Assembly (NCBI GenBank): GCA_964489125.1 | Contig: CAZAXY010000163.1 | Location: 1-6,155 of the forward strand | DNA length: 6,155 nucleotides | Origin: GYS-P2D sp964489125 | Lineage (GTDB): Bacteria; Bacteroidota; Bacteroidia; Chitinophagales; Saprospiraceae | Direction: 5' to 3' | In this document: positions 6,117-6,155 of the stretch, piece after piece | How the letters are laid out: each line of letters begins with the position of its first letter | Numbering within the stretch: position 1 is the stretch's first letter | The notes under the pieces: model-generated | Told to the model about the DNA's origin: nothing | Seen by the model: the letters and a program-made list of their open reading frames with translations, nothing else | Databases searched by the model: none | Position numbers and translations under genes: made by a program

Positions 6117-6155
6117 TATTTATTGAATGGCTGCATACAATATCATTTCTCTGTT

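Noticed and set aside
1..6155. tRNA or rRNA genes, CRISPR arrays, insertion sequences
   Set aside because: No tRNA or rRNA sequence, no regularly spaced repeats and no transposase or terminal inverted repeats were seen on either strand.

Overview
The window looks like part of a chromosome from a member of the Bacteroidota. PheT and RNase Y both read like Bacteroidota family members. Start codons lack clear Shine-Dalgarno sequences. Two upstream regions carry exact matches to the TAnnTTTG -7 promoter element of that phylum. The DNA is moderately AT-rich. I cannot place it below phylum level.

Layout, left to right. (1) 1-158, minus: the 5' end of a gene for an exported, histidine-rich protein that runs off the left edge, with a good promoter just upstream. 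(2) 261-287: a strong intrinsic terminator ending the minus-strand rny transcript. (3) 311-1972, minus: rny, ribonuclease Y, complete. (4) 1973-2455: a 483-base stretch with no protein gene I can support. It holds a 164-nt segment with complementary ends and a central apical hairpin (candidate 6S-like RNA or structured rny leader), a perfect hairpin with a plus-strand T-rich tail, and a 62-nt tract with no G on the plus strand. (5) 2456-4888, minus: pheT, phenylalanyl-tRNA synthetase beta chain, complete. (6) 4889-5030: divergent intergenic region with the pheT promoter overlapped by a perfect 10-bp inverted repeat. (7) 5031-5582, plus: a small membrane protein of the Pycsar-effector (PycTM, DUF5706) family, without a cyclase next to it. 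(8) 5568-6059, minus: an unrecognised four-helix membrane protein whose 3' end overlaps the PycTM-like gene by 15 bases. (9) 6060-6155: its upstream region, with an 8-bp perfect inverted repeat.

The left two thirds is housekeeping: translation (PheT) and mRNA turnover (RNase Y), in the same orientation. The right third holds two small membrane-protein genes facing each other. The most interesting points are the orphan PycTM-like protein and the structured gap between pheT and rny. No complete defence system is visible. If the PycTM-like protein belongs to one, its signal-producing enzyme must be outside this window or elsewhere in the genome.
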